A stretch of DNA of 64,000 nt, from NCBI GenBank assembly GCA_036337945.1, contig JAYZDF010000093.1, positions 1-64,000 on the forward strand. Direction: 5' to 3'. The DNA is from JAYZDF01 sp036337945. Lineage in GTDB: Bacteria > Myxococcota > Kuafuiibacteriia > Kuafuiibacteriales > Kuafuiibacteriaceae. Made by a program: the position numbers and the translations under genes. Shown piece by piece: positions 26,772-35,177 of the stretch; within the stretch, counting starts at the first letter, position 1, and each line of letters starts with the position of its first letter. The notes beneath the pieces were generated by a model, which did not search any database, was not told the origin of the DNA, and worked only from the letters and a program-made list of their open reading frames with translations.

Positions 26772-26784
26772 CGACGCCGGGCTT
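26752..26784 (-). terminator. Rho-independent terminator for the triple DsbA-like gene
   Basis: The arms AAGCCCAGC (26756-26764) and GCCGGGCTT (26776-26784) pair with one mismatch. On the minus strand the stem is followed by a run of six U from 26757 down to 26752. It lies just beyond the stop of the 26814-28790 gene and overlaps the end of the convergent CDS. Confidence 0.8.
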
Positions 26785-26813
26785 TCGAATCCGAGCTTAT
26801 GCCGGATAAAGAA

Positions 26814-28790
26814 CTAGCCTTTATTCTTCAACTCTTGGTCAATCAAAGCTTTGAAGTTTTGAAATGGCTGTGCACCGGAAATCATCCGACCATTGACGAA
26901 GCTTGCAGGTGTTCCTCGAACACCAACTTTGCTTCCTTCTGCCATCTCAGCTTTCACGCGCGCTTTGTTCGCAGGATTATCGAGGTCCTTTGTGAACTTA
27001 CCAATATTCAGACCCAAGTCTTTTGCGTACTGAATGAGGTTGTCTCGTTGAAGTGCCTTCTGATTTGCAAATAACTTGTCGTGCATTTCCCAGAATTTGC
27101 CCTGGTTTTGAGCTGCGATTGCCGCAACCGCCGCCAGTTCCGCATTCTTGTGAAAAGGTAGTGGGAAGTGCTTGAATGAAACTGCGACTTTCTTCCCGTA
27201 CTCTTTCTTGACCTGCTCGATGGCAGGATTGACTCGCGAGCAGAACGGGCACTCGAAGTCAGACCAGATGACAATCTTCACAGGAGCGCTCTTACTTCCG
27301 TAGACTGGCGCGTTACCGATCTTGATATCAACGGGACCCTTAGGCGCAGGTGGGGCGCTTGGGCGTTTCGCCTGCGGTTGTCCAGGAGCTGGCTTTCCGC
27401 CTTCTTTGTCGATGATCGTCTGATAAAGATTCGCTCGTTTGGTTCCTTTCTTCAGGTACTTATTCGCAAGCTCGATTTCTTTATCGATGATTGGTTTGAA
27501 GTTATTGAAGGGCTGCGCACCACGAACAGGCACGCCATTGACGAAGAAGGTTGGCGTACCACGAGCGCCAAACTTACTTCCGTCCGCCATATCTTTTGCA
27601 ACTTGGTCAATAATCGCTTTCGAAGCCATGTCCTTCTTGAACTTGCCTAGGTTCAGTCCGATTTCACCAGCCCATTTGTCGAAGTTCGCTTGAGTGAGAC
27701 TCTTCATGTTCGCGAACATCTTGTCGTGCATTTCCCAGAACTTGCCTTGTTTGTGTGCGGCCAATCCGGCGTAAGCTGCCGGTTTAGCATTCTTGTGGAA
27801 TGACAAAGGCTGGTTACGGAACTGAATTTGAACTTTGTCGCCGTACGTCTCGAGGATTTGCTTGATAGTTGGGTTCGCTCGATTGCAGAACGGGCATTCA
27901 AAGTCTGACCACGCAACGATTGTTACCAGTGGGTTTTTGCCACCTTTGCTGGGCGTTCCTGCTTGCAGTGCAACCTTTTGTCGAACCGCTGGAGGGCGTG
28001 GTTGTTGTTTGCGTGGCTTTGGTGGTGGCGCTTTTTCGCGAGCGGTTTTCATAATGTTCGCGTAAACGTCTTTCTTTTTGACGCCTTTACCGATAAGCGC
28101 TTCCGCAACTTTGAGTTGCTTGTCGATGACAGCCTTAAACTTCGCGAAGGGCTGAGCACCCGTAAGTTGCTCACCATTGATGAAGAAGTTTGGCGTACCA
28201 CGTGCGCCAACTTTCGCAGCTAGCGCCTGGTCTGCCTTGACTTGAGCCTTGGGCTTGCCAGTTGCTAGGCTTGCCTTCAACTTGACCATATCAAGACCAA
28301 CTGCTTGAGCGTATCCATCTAGCTTGTCAGCTTGAAGTGCCTTTAGATTCGCGAAGAATTTGTCATGAAGGTCCCAGAACTTGCCCTGCTCATTCGCAGC
28401 CAAAGCATATTCATGCGCGAGCGGCGCATTTTTGTGGAAAGGTAGTGGATTCTGTTTGAAGACGATCCGTACCTTATCACCGTACGTATCTTGAACCTGC
28501 TTTAGAGTCGGGTTCACCCGGCTACAAAACGGACATTCAAAGTCACTAAACTCGACGATGGTTACGAGTGCATCCGCAGGACCTTTCGCCGGAGCATTTC
28601 CGACGGGAACCTTCAAGATGGCTGGACCCTGCGCCGCGGCTGGGGCTGCTGGTTTTTTCCCTGCAGCTGGGGCGGCCTTCTCTGCTTCTCCGACCTTAAT
28701 GGTCGCACCGCTCTCTTCGCCAGATCGCCCGATAACAAAGGCAGCCGCACCAACGACCACCATACCTAATATTGCTGTACCTGTTTTCAT
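26814..28790 (-). CDS. Triple DsbA-like thioredoxin-fold protein
   Basis: A 658-residue protein built from three tandem DsbA-type (DSBA/Thioredoxin_4) domains. An N-terminal membrane anchor or uncleaved signal covers about residues 5-21, and an Ala/Pro/Lys linker follows. Each domain has a CPFC redox site (residues 86-89, 299-302 and 514-517), an FHKNA segment and a GTPxxFxNG cis-Pro loop (near 198-204, 411-418 and 623-630). Pro/Lys-rich linkers separate the domains. All three active sites look intact, so it likely catalyses thiol-disulfide exchange in the periplasm. Single-domain relatives are about 200 residues, so the triplication is unusual. The ATG has GGAG 12 bases upstream. It is transcribed alone, divergently from dnaK, from a good promoter and into a clear terminator. 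Whether it oxidises or isomerises substrates cannot be told from sequence. Confidence 0.9.
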   Translation of the reverse strand: MKTGTAILGMVVVGAAAFVIGRSGEESGATIKVGEAEKAAPAAGKKPAAPAAAQGPAILKVPVGNAPAKGPADALVTIVEFSDFECPFCSRVNPTLKQVQDTYGDKVRIVFKQNPLPFHKNAPLAHEYALAANEQGKFWDLHDKFFANLKALQADKLDGYAQAVGLDMVKLKASLATGKPKAQVKADQALAAKVGARGTPNFFINGEQLTGAQPFAKFKAVIDKQLKVAEALIGKGVKKKDVYANIMKTAREKAPPPKPRKQQPRPPAVRQKVALQAGTPSKGGKNPLVTIVAWSDFECPFCNRANPTIKQILETYGDKVQIQFRNQPLSFHKNAKPAAYAGLAAHKQGKFWEMHDKMFANMKSLTQANFDKWAGEIGLNLGKFKKDMASKAIIDQVAKDMADGSKFGARGTPTFFVNGVPVRGAQPFNNFKPIIDKEIELANKYLKKGTKRANLYQTIIDKEGGKPAPGQPQAKRPSAPPAPKGPVDIKIGNAPVYGSKSAPVKIVIWSDFECPFCSRVNPAIEQVKKEYGKKVAVSFKHFPLPFHKNAELAAVAAIAAQNQGKFWEMHDKLFANQKALQRDNLIQYAKDLGLNIGKFTKDLDNPANKARVKAEMAEGSKVGVRGTPASFVNGRMISGAQPFQNFKALIDQELKNKG

Positions 28791-28855
28791 TTTATTCTTA
28801 TTCTCCGCGTGGCTGTTTCTATCGCCGATGATAGCGATGCCACCAAGACGCTGTG

Positions 28856-28884
28856 CTTCTATGGTGCCTGAACCTAGCTGTCAA
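28856..28884 (-). promoter_or_regulatory. Sigma-70-type promoter of the triple DsbA-like gene
   Basis: Reading the minus strand, a perfect -35 TTGACA (28879-28884) is followed by a 17-base spacer and a -10 TAGAAG (28856-28861, 4 of 6 matches). It lies about 65 bases before the start codon. Confidence 0.6.
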
Positions 28885-29007
28885 CGTTGCAACGCCCGTC
28901 CTTATTTCTGCGTTAACCGTTATTTCGAACCAATGATCAGTGGACTGGAGGCAAACAGCTTGTCCTGCAATGGTAAACCCTTTATCGCAATCTTTTTACT
29001 TTCTTGA

Positions 29008-29035
29008 TTGACGTGAGAAATCCAGTGACTACGGT
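29008..29035 (+). promoter_or_regulatory. Candidate dnaK promoter
   Basis: A -35-like TTGACG (29008-29013), a 16-base spacer and a weak -10 TACGGT (29030-29035) would start transcription near 29042, just before the leader structure described separately. I found no CIRCE element and no convincing sigma-32 promoter in this 371-base gap. Confidence 0.3.
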
Positions 29036-29042
29036 GCCCCTG

Positions 29043-29157
29043 CAGCGGTAAGCCTCCTCGAAAGCGAGGCAACTGCGTCGACAAGACTGCGCAGCAAAGA
29101 AGGCCACCGCTGAATAAATGCCGGAACATACGGTCAAGTTTATTTAGGAGTAATAAA
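29043..29157 (+). promoter_or_regulatory. Structured leader of dnaK with an anti-Shine-Dalgarno sequence
   Basis: The leader can fold into a closed junction. CAGCGGT (29043-29049) pairs with ACCGCTG (29106-29112) and encloses hairpins CCTCG/CGAGG (29056-29060 with 29065-29069) and CTGCG/CGCAG (29073-29077 with 29090-29094). The Shine-Dalgarno AGGAG (29146-29150) sits in the loop of an AU-only stem (29139-29144 with 29152-29157). CTCCT at 29054-29058 is complementary to AGGAG and overlaps the first hairpin, so two exclusive folds are possible. The pairing was worked out by eye. Confidence 0.35.
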
Positions 29158-29161
29158 AGTA

Positions 29162-31078
29162 ATGTCGAAAAAAGTAATAGGGATCGACCTTGGAACTACG
29201 AATTCAGTTGTCGCCATCATGGACGCCGGCGACACCAAAGTACTAGTCAACGAAGAAGGTGCACGAACAACGCCGTCTGTTGTTGCCTGGACAGACAAAG
29301 ACGATATTCTCGTGGGCCAAGTCGCTCGTCGTCAAGCGGTCACCAATCCTGTGAATACGGTGTACTCCGTCAAACGCTTCATGGGTATGAAGTATGATGA
29401 CTGCTCCTCTGAAAAAGGCCGCGTTCCATACGCCATCAACAAAGCGAGCAACGGTGACGCACACATCGAAGTCAAAGGTAAGAGCTACGCTCCACCAGAG
29501 ATCGCGGCTAAAATCCTGCAAAAACTGAAACGAGCAGCCGAAAGCTTTCTCGGAGAGGATGTTTCAGATGCAGTTGTAACCGTTCCTGCGTACTTCAATG
29601 ATGCGCAACGACAAGCAACCAAAGACGCTGGAAAGATCGCAGGTCTAAACGTTCTGCGTATTATCAACGAGCCTACGGCGGCAGCCCTCGCCTACGGACT
29701 TGAGAAGAAGGCAAACGAAGTTATTGCAGTCTATGACTTCGGTGGTGGTACCTTCGATATCTCAATCCTCGAGGTCGGCGATGGCGTCGTCGAAGTTATT
29801 TCAACCAACGGTGACACACATTTGGGTGGAGACGATTTCGATGAAGCAATCATCACCTACTTGATGGATGAGTTCCGAAAGGACACTGGAATTGATATCA
29901 AGGAAGACAAAATGGTTGTTCAGCGCCTCAAAGAAGCAGCAGAAAAGGCCAAAATCGAGCTTTCAAGCTCATTTGAGACTGAAATCAATCTCCCGTTCCT
30001 CACCGCAGATCAAACAGGTCCGAAACATCTTCAACTCACACTTTCACGTGCGAAATTCGAAGCGATGACAGCAGACCTCGTGAGCCGCTCATTTGAGTCG
30101 ACTCGTCGCGCGCTTGAAGACGCAAAGAAAACACCACACGATATCGATGAAATCGTACTTGTCGGCGGAACGACTCGAGTTCCGGCGATTCAAGAGGAAG
30201 TGAAAAAGTTCTTCGGTAAAGAAGCAAATCGAAGTGTGAACCCTGACGAAGTCGTCGCACTTGGCGCCGCGATTCAAGGTGGTGTTCTTACCGGTCAAGC
30301 ACAAGACATCGTTCTTCTTGACGTGACACCTTTATCGCTCGGTATCGAAACTCTCGGTGGCGTATTCACACCGCTAATTCCTCGCAACACGACAATCCCA
30401 ACGAAGAAATCGGAAGTGTTTTCAACGGCGACAGATGGACAATCTCAAGTAGAAGTCCATGTGATGCAAGGTGAACGACCAATGGCCGCGCACAACAAAA
30501 CGCTTGGTCGATTCGTTCTCGATGGAATTCCTCCGGCGCCTCGCGGCATGCCTCAAATCGAAGTATCTTTTGATATCGACGCGAATGGTATCGTCAACGT
30601 AACTGCAAAGGATAAAGCGACCGGACGTGAACAGAAGGTTGAGATCAAAGCGAGCTCCGGTTTGGACGATAGTGAGATTGATCGAATGGTCCAAGAAGCG
30701 GAACAACACGCTCAAGAAGACGAAGCTCGCCGAGAAAATATTGAAACCAAGAACAAATTGGATCAACTCGTTTACCAAGTTGAGAAGGCGATGAACGAAG
30801 CGAAAGACAAGCTTCCCGTTGAACATGGCCAGGAAATCGCGCAAGCGATCGAAGAGGCAAAGGCTGCGCTCGCCAAGGAAGACGATCCAGAGGGCTGGAA
30901 AGCTGCTGAAGAGAAGCTCATGGCTGCGTCGAGCAAGATGGCCGAACACCTATATAAAGATAACGCCGGTGCTGCAGCGGGCGCTGAGGGTGCACCTGCA
31001 AACGGCGCAGACCCAAGTGCCAGCAAGCCTGCGGATGATGACTCAGTCATTGACGCAGATTATCAAGAAGTCAATTAG
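29162..31078 (+). CDS. dnaK: Molecular chaperone DnaK (Hsp70)
   Basis: The 638-residue protein matches full-length bacterial DnaK. It has the N-terminal GIDLGTTNS phosphate-1 motif, AYFNDAQRQATKDAG, the phosphate-2 motif YDFGGGTFD, VGGTTRVPAI, and a C-terminal tail ending in DADYQEVN. It is an ATP-driven cytosolic chaperone that works with DnaJ and GrpE. Neither partner gene is adjacent here, so they must lie elsewhere. The ATG is preceded by TAGGAG at a rather long spacing of 11 bases. An upstream structured leader suggests possible post-transcriptional control. A 7-bp hairpin follows the stop, without a strong U-tract. Confidence 0.98.
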   Translation: MSKKVIGIDLGTTNSVVAIMDAGDTKVLVNEEGARTTPSVVAWTDKDDILVGQVARRQAVTNPVNTVYSVKRFMGMKYDDCSSEKGRVPYAINKASNGDAHIEVKGKSYAPPEIAAKILQKLKRAAESFLGEDVSDAVVTVPAYFNDAQRQATKDAGKIAGLNVLRIINEPTAAALAYGLEKKANEVIAVYDFGGGTFDISILEVGDGVVEVISTNGDTHLGGDDFDEAIITYLMDEFRKDTGIDIKEDKMVVQRLKEAAEKAKIELSSSFETEINLPFLTADQTGPKHLQLTLSRAKFEAMTADLVSRSFESTRRALEDAKKTPHDIDEIVLVGGTTRVPAIQEEVKKFFGKEANRSVNPDEVVALGAAIQGGVLTGQAQDIVLLDVTPLSLGIETLGGVFTPLIPRNTTIPTKKSEVFSTATDGQSQVEVHVMQGERPMAAHNKTLGRFVLDGIPPAPRGMPQIEVSFDIDANGIVNVTAKDKATGREQKVEIKASSGLDDSEIDRMVQEAEQHAQEDEARRENIETKNKLDQLVYQVEKAMNEAKDKLPVEHGQEIAQAIEEAKAALAKEDDPEGWKAAEEKLMAASSKMAEHLYKDNAGAAAGAEGAPANGADPSASKPADDDSVIDADYQEVN

Positions 31079-31094
31079 CACCTGGTAAACCCGA

Positions 31095-31122
31095 GCCAGC
31101 CTGGATTATCATTCGGGCTGGC
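31095..31122 (+). terminator. Possible weak terminator after dnaK
   Basis: GCCAGCC (31095-31101) and GGCTGGC (31116-31122) form a perfect 7-bp stem shortly after the dnaK stop. There is no U-run behind it, so it may only stabilise the mRNA or attenuate transcription into lipA. Confidence 0.35.
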
Positions 31123-31183
31123 CACCTCAGTTTCCCTAAAACCATACCTATTTTCGTTGCCTTGCCGAGGTGAATAGAGCCAC

Positions 31184-32107
31184 ATGGATGTTACCGTGGT
31201 TTCCTCACTCAGAGTCTTGCAAGACAGCGTTGAAACTCGAAAGCCCGAATGGCTGAAAGTCCACGCTCCCGGCGGGAAGAAATACGCCGCTATGAAAAAG
31301 CGCGCCCGTCGTCTAACGCTGGCGACCGTTTGTGAAGAAGCTCGATGTCCCAATATCGGCGAATGCTGGGGTGAAGGTACTGCGACTTTCATGCTCATGG
31401 GCGAGATTTGTACGCGAGGATGTAGATTCTGCGCCGTTACTACCAAGCGTCAGCCTCCAGCGCTAGACGTAGACGAACCTCAAAAAATAGCAGAAGCCGT
31501 TGCGGAAATGGGACTTCGATACGTGGTTCTGACTTCCGTAAACCGCGATGAACTAGACGATGGCGGAGCAATTCATCTCGCGCAGTGCATCGATGCGATT
31601 CGGGAAAAGTCGCCCGATGTTCTCATTGAAATGCTCTCCCCAGATTTTGAAGGAAAGCACGCTTCGATTGAAGCATTGGTTTGGACCGACTTGGCTGTTT
31701 TTGCCCATAATGTTGAAACCGTTGAAAGGCTTACTCCGGCCGTCCGAGACCCACGTGCCAGTTATGAGCAAACGCTTGACGTACTGCATTATGCGAAACA
31801 AATCCGCCCCGAACTACTGACAAAAAGTTCAATTATGGTGGGTCTAAGTGAGACAGAAGAAGAAGTGTACCAAACCCTAAAGGACCTCAAGGAAGTTAGT
31901 GTAGATATTGTAACTCTTGGTCAATATCTACGACCAACACACAAACATCTGCCCGTACACGAATACGTGACGCCGGAGAAATTTCAGCGGTTCGAAGACA
32001 TGGCTTCACAACTTGGTTTTGACTTTGTAGCTGCAGGTCCGCTAGTGCGTTCTTCATACAAAGCGGGAGAACTTTACGTAGAAGGTCGTCTAAAGGCCAT
32101 CCAATAA
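31184..32107 (+). CDS. lipA: Lipoyl synthase
   Basis: The 307-residue protein is a radical-SAM enzyme that inserts two sulfurs into octanoyl groups on lipoyl domains. The auxiliary iron-sulfur cluster motif CX4CX5C is at Cys50, Cys55 and Cys61. The radical-SAM motif CX3CX2C is at Cys76, Cys80 and Cys83. The C-terminal RSSYKAGE signature, whose Ser ligates the auxiliary cluster, is present. Length is normal for the family. GAGGTG lies about 11 bases before the ATG. The gene is directly followed, 13 bp later, by a 2-oxoacid dehydrogenase E1 alpha gene, which belongs to a lipoate-dependent complex, so co-expression makes sense. lipB is not in the window. Confidence 0.97.
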   Translation: MDVTVVSSLRVLQDSVETRKPEWLKVHAPGGKKYAAMKKRARRLTLATVCEEARCPNIGECWGEGTATFMLMGEICTRGCRFCAVTTKRQPPALDVDEPQKIAEAVAEMGLRYVVLTSVNRDELDDGGAIHLAQCIDAIREKSPDVLIEMLSPDFEGKHASIEALVWTDLAVFAHNVETVERLTPAVRDPRASYEQTLDVLHYAKQIRPELLTKSSIMVGLSETEEEVYQTLKDLKEVSVDIVTLGQYLRPTHKHLPVHEYVTPEKFQRFEDMASQLGFDFVAAGPLVRSSYKAGELYVEGRLKAIQ

Positions 32108-32120
32108 GTCTCCTCGCGGG

Positions 32121-33446
32121 ATGAATAGAATGCCAACTCAATCTGCACGAAGATCGACCAAAAAGAAAACAGCAAAAAAGAAGGTAGCCAAGAAGACCGC
32201 TGCACGAAAAGCGCCGGCTCGAAAGAAGTCTGTCGCAAAGAAGATTCCGGCTAAAACGGCGAAAAAAGCTGCAAAACGAAAGGCACCTCGTAAAAAACTC
32301 AGCGGCAAAAAAACAAGCATAGCAAGTATTGCCTCTACAACGACTGGCTTCGAAGAAAAGTTTCCTCTGCGAACGTGCATCGATAAGAATGGGCGGGCCA
32401 AAAACGCTCCCAAGCTCAGCGATGAAATGCTTCGGAAGATTATGCATTACATGGTTCTGAATAGAGAACTCGACGAAAGGCTCACAAAACTTCAACGTCA
32501 GGGTCGAATCGGATTTCATATCGGTTCCGTCGGCGAAGAAGCTTTGATGATCGGGACTGCAGCCGCATTGAAACCAACGGACTGGGTTGTTCCGTGCTAC
32601 CGCGAAATGGGTGTAGCGCTCTACAGAGGGATGAACCTAGACCAAGTCGTCGCGAACATGTTTGGCACCGCAGACGACCCCGTTCAAGGGCGCCAAATGC
32701 CATGCCATTACGTCGACAAAGAACATAATTTCCTCTCCATCAGTTCTCCGGTCGGTACGCAAATAGCACAGGCTGCGGGCTTAGGCTGGGCCATGCGTCT
32801 TCGAAACTCAAACGATGCTTCTATCGTTTATTTCGGCGACGGAGCAACGAGCGAAGGTGACTTTCACGTCGGAATGAACTTCGCGGGCGTCTATGACGCG
32901 GCGACTGTATTCGTATGCCGAAACAACCAATGGGCCATTTCAACTCCACTGTCCGGGCAAACAGCGAGTGAAACCATTGCACAAAAAGCAATCGCTTACG
33001 GGATGAACGGCGAGAGAGTAGACGGAAACGACCCACTCGCAGTCTACGCAGCAACCACTGAAGCGCTCGAAAGAGCTCGGACCGGTGGCGGCCCTACTCT
33101 TCTGGAAATGTGCACATACCGTGTAGGGGCGCACTCCACGAGTGATGATCCACGATCATACAGAAAACAAGACGAAGTTGACCCATGGATTGCCAAGGAC
33201 CCTATTGAGCGATTCGGACAATATCTCAAGCGAAAGAAGCTTTGGAATGATGAAGAGGCGGTTCGGATTGGAGAACAAATCGAAGCTGAGCTGCAAGCCG
33301 CTATCAAGAAAGCAGAAGCTACTCCTAAACCACCCATTTCAAGCTTATTCACCGACGTTTTCGGGCAACAAACCCAGATGCTAGCGGAGCAACAAGCAGA
33401 GCTAGAAGCAACGCTTGCAGCCGGCTATATTCCAAAAGCTCACTAG
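32121..33446 (+). CDS. 2-oxoacid dehydrogenase E1 alpha with histone H1-like N-terminal tail
   Basis: The 441-residue protein has a normal E1 alpha catalytic part from about residue 95. It carries the thiamine diphosphate motif GDG at 239-241, closing with NN at 268-269. HSTSDDP, found in branched-chain 2-oxoacid dehydrogenase E1 alpha, points to a BkdA-type subunit rather than pyruvate dehydrogenase, though this is not certain. It decarboxylates a 2-oxoacid and passes the acyl group to a lipoyl E2. The E1 beta, E2 and E3 genes are not here. Unusually, residues 14-64 form a Lys/Ala/Arg/Pro tract with 22 lysines, resembling histone H1 or AlgP tails. The start may instead be ATG 32130, which has GGGA 8 bases upstream; this does not affect the tail. 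It sits 13 bp behind lipA. Confidence 0.9.
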   Translation: MNRMPTQSARRSTKKKTAKKKVAKKTAARKAPARKKSVAKKIPAKTAKKAAKRKAPRKKLSGKKTSIASIASTTTGFEEKFPLRTCIDKNGRAKNAPKLSDEMLRKIMHYMVLNRELDERLTKLQRQGRIGFHIGSVGEEALMIGTAAALKPTDWVVPCYREMGVALYRGMNLDQVVANMFGTADDPVQGRQMPCHYVDKEHNFLSISSPVGTQIAQAAGLGWAMRLRNSNDASIVYFGDGATSEGDFHVGMNFAGVYDAATVFVCRNNQWAISTPLSGQTASETIAQKAIAYGMNGERVDGNDPLAVYAATTEALERARTGGGPTLLEMCTYRVGAHSTSDDPRSYRKQDEVDPWIAKDPIERFGQYLKRKKLWNDEEAVRIGEQIEAELQAAIKKAEATPKPPISSLFTDVFGQQTQMLAEQQAELEATLAAGYIPKAH

Positions 33447-33473
33447 AGTTTTCGGAAAGTCGAAAGAAAGGAC

Positions 33474-35177
33474 CTAATAGAGAGGAACGGCTTCAGCGCC
33501 GTTGTAGTAATGGCCTAGGATCTGTCGAAACGTTTGGCCGCTCTCTGCCCGACCGATTGCTCCCATCTGGCACATCCCAACGCCATGACCCCAACCGCCT
33601 CCTGTGAATTTGAGCGACTTTATAAAGTTGTTCGAGTCTCGAATCACGTCTACGACAAACATCCCACTATTTAGATTCCCAAATAATCGACGAACGGGAA
33701 GCTCTCGAAGCACGACTTTCTGTCCTTTGCTTCCGCTCACCCTGATTCCACTTACTCTTCCGCCTTTGCCCCGTCCGAGAACTTCAACATTTCGAAGTTT
33801 TCCCACTCCGAGGTGGGCAACCATTTGATCCGCGACCGTCGCACTAATTGTACGTACCCATCGGTACTTGTCATGATTGGCCATGCTCGCCTTTGCGCTC
33901 CAGGTGGGCGGGAAAGACTCAAGAAAGCTTCGTATATTAGATTCGTTGAGACCATCTCGATACCTCGCAAGGGCGGGGTCAGATTGTGGTCCATCGAGCT
34001 TCGGTCTTAAGCTTACGGAAGGAATCGTTCCCCACACAACCTCGTTCGCTTCAGAGTAACCACCACTACTAGAGGAATATCGAGTATCAACAATCTTTAT
34101 AGGCTCAAATTTCGTTTTCTTCGGTCGCGCTACAAGCAGGCCTCGGGTGGCCTTTACGGCCTTATTTGTAGACTTTTGCTCGCTTTGGGCACCTGCGTAT
34201 ACCTGACAATGTTGCTCACTGCATAAATGAAACGGATCTTCAAAATGGCGATGCCCCAACTTGCTGAATATTTCTCCACGAGCGGTAACTGCTTGAGCTT
34301 TTAGGGCCTCAGCCGGAGCAGTCGCAAAGATTTCTGCGGGAACAAGCCCGGCCAATAATTTTTCCGCTGATATTGAATTGATGAGTGTGAGCTCTCCATT
34401 TTCATCGATAGCGATATACATATGTTCGCGATATTCACGGTTCGCTCTACCGTGCCATTTGTATCCTTTTCCGAACTCAACTGCATCGACAAGTATTTTG
34501 GAGTTCGATGTCGACCCCACATAGACGGAACCTTTCGCTTCATGGCGAAGCCGGCCTTTGTGGTCGTAAATCCCGATAATACCCGAAGGCGCCCTTATCA
34601 ATTCCTTATGAAGAAAGAGGGAATCAAGCCCTAGATCAATGCGAGAGAGTTTTTCCATGAGCTGTTGCGCTCGCTTTTCGGACGCAAAACCTCCGAGGGC
34701 TACCAACCAAGAGCGTGTATCCAATACCCGTCCACGAACAGCAAACAGAGTTCCCGTCTCAAGAACCGTAGTCTTGTACCCACGCTTCCTCCACGTACTC
34801 TCTTCCTTGCTGGGATAAGCGCCGTCCTTCGCAATATGTGTCTCTACAACAACCCAATGTTGAATTTCCGCAGGCTTAGAAGAACGAACTCGAAACTTGT
34901 ATCGCTGTTTGGCTTTGCCGTAGACGGTCTTGGGGATACTATCGTCTGTAAACATGAGACGAATGGGACCTCGAGCGGATACTTGAACCTGTTTCTGTCC
35001 CTTCATAATACCTACGAGAATTCGCGGCGTTCCTTCGCTAAATCGAAGTCGCTTTTCGTAAAGTTCAGACGTTTTAAGAGGCGTAAAGTCGGGAAACGCG
35101 AAACTCTCTACCGACGCGAAAACAATATAAAGGGCTGCGAGTGTGCCAGCGGAGAATAAACAAAGGCGAGAGCCCAT
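33474..35177 (-). CDS. SpoIID/LytB domain protein, putative peptidoglycan lytic enzyme
   Basis: The start chosen is ATG 35177, giving 567 residues with a clear signal peptide directly after it. Upstream ATG 35303 (609 aa) or TTG 35309 would place about 43 unlikely residues before the signal. The middle has a SPOR-like segment with LVALGGFASEKRAQQLMEKL. The C-terminal half is SpoIID/LytB: a VPAEIF...KAQAVTAR block with a probable catalytic Glu, a CSEQHCQVY segment resembling the SpoIID zinc site, and the signature WGHGVGMCQMGA near the end. SpoIID members are lytic transglycosylases acting on denuded glycans, so an envelope-remodelling role is inferred; it does not imply endospores. It converges on the E1 alpha gene with 27 bp between stops. 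No clear Shine-Dalgarno precedes 35177. Confidence 0.85.
   Translation of the reverse strand: MGSRLCLFSAGTLAALYIVFASVESFAFPDFTPLKTSELYEKRLRFSEGTPRILVGIMKGQKQVQVSARGPIRLMFTDDSIPKTVYGKAKQRYKFRVRSSKPAEIQHWVVVETHIAKDGAYPSKEESTWRKRGYKTTVLETGTLFAVRGRVLDTRSWLVALGGFASEKRAQQLMEKLSRIDLGLDSLFLHKELIRAPSGIIGIYDHKGRLRHEAKGSVYVGSTSNSKILVDAVEFGKGYKWHGRANREYREHMYIAIDENGELTLINSISAEKLLAGLVPAEIFATAPAEALKAQAVTARGEIFSKLGHRHFEDPFHLCSEQHCQVYAGAQSEQKSTNKAVKATRGLLVARPKKTKFEPIKIVDTRYSSSSGGYSEANEVVWGTIPSVSLRPKLDGPQSDPALARYRDGLNESNIRSFLESFPPTWSAKASMANHDKYRWVRTISATVADQMVAHLGVGKLRNVEVLGRGKGGRVSGIRVSGSKGQKVVLRELPVRRLFGNLNSGMFVVDVIRDSNNFIKSLKFTGGGWGHGVGMCQMGAIGRAESGQTFRQILGHYYNGAEAVPLY

Noticed and set aside
28558..29007. 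Plus-strand open frame of 149 codons across the DsbA-like start region
   Set aside because: It is antisense to the Ala/Pro/Lys-rich N-terminus of the DsbA-like gene, whose composition creates open frames on the other strand. It has no ribosome binding site and no coherent domain.
28791..29161. CIRCE element or sigma-32 heat-shock promoter for dnaK
   Set aside because: I did not find the inverted repeat of CIRCE, nor a CTTGAA with a correctly spaced CCCCAT. CTTGATT at 29004 has no matching -10.
30422..30949. Minus-strand open frame of 175 codons inside dnaK
   Set aside because: It lies entirely antisense to a highly conserved chaperone gene and its translation has no recognisable features.
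34665..35159. Plus-strand open frame of 164 codons inside the SpoIID/LytB gene
   Set aside because: It is antisense to the well-supported SpoIID/LytB protein and its product is Arg/Ser-rich noise.
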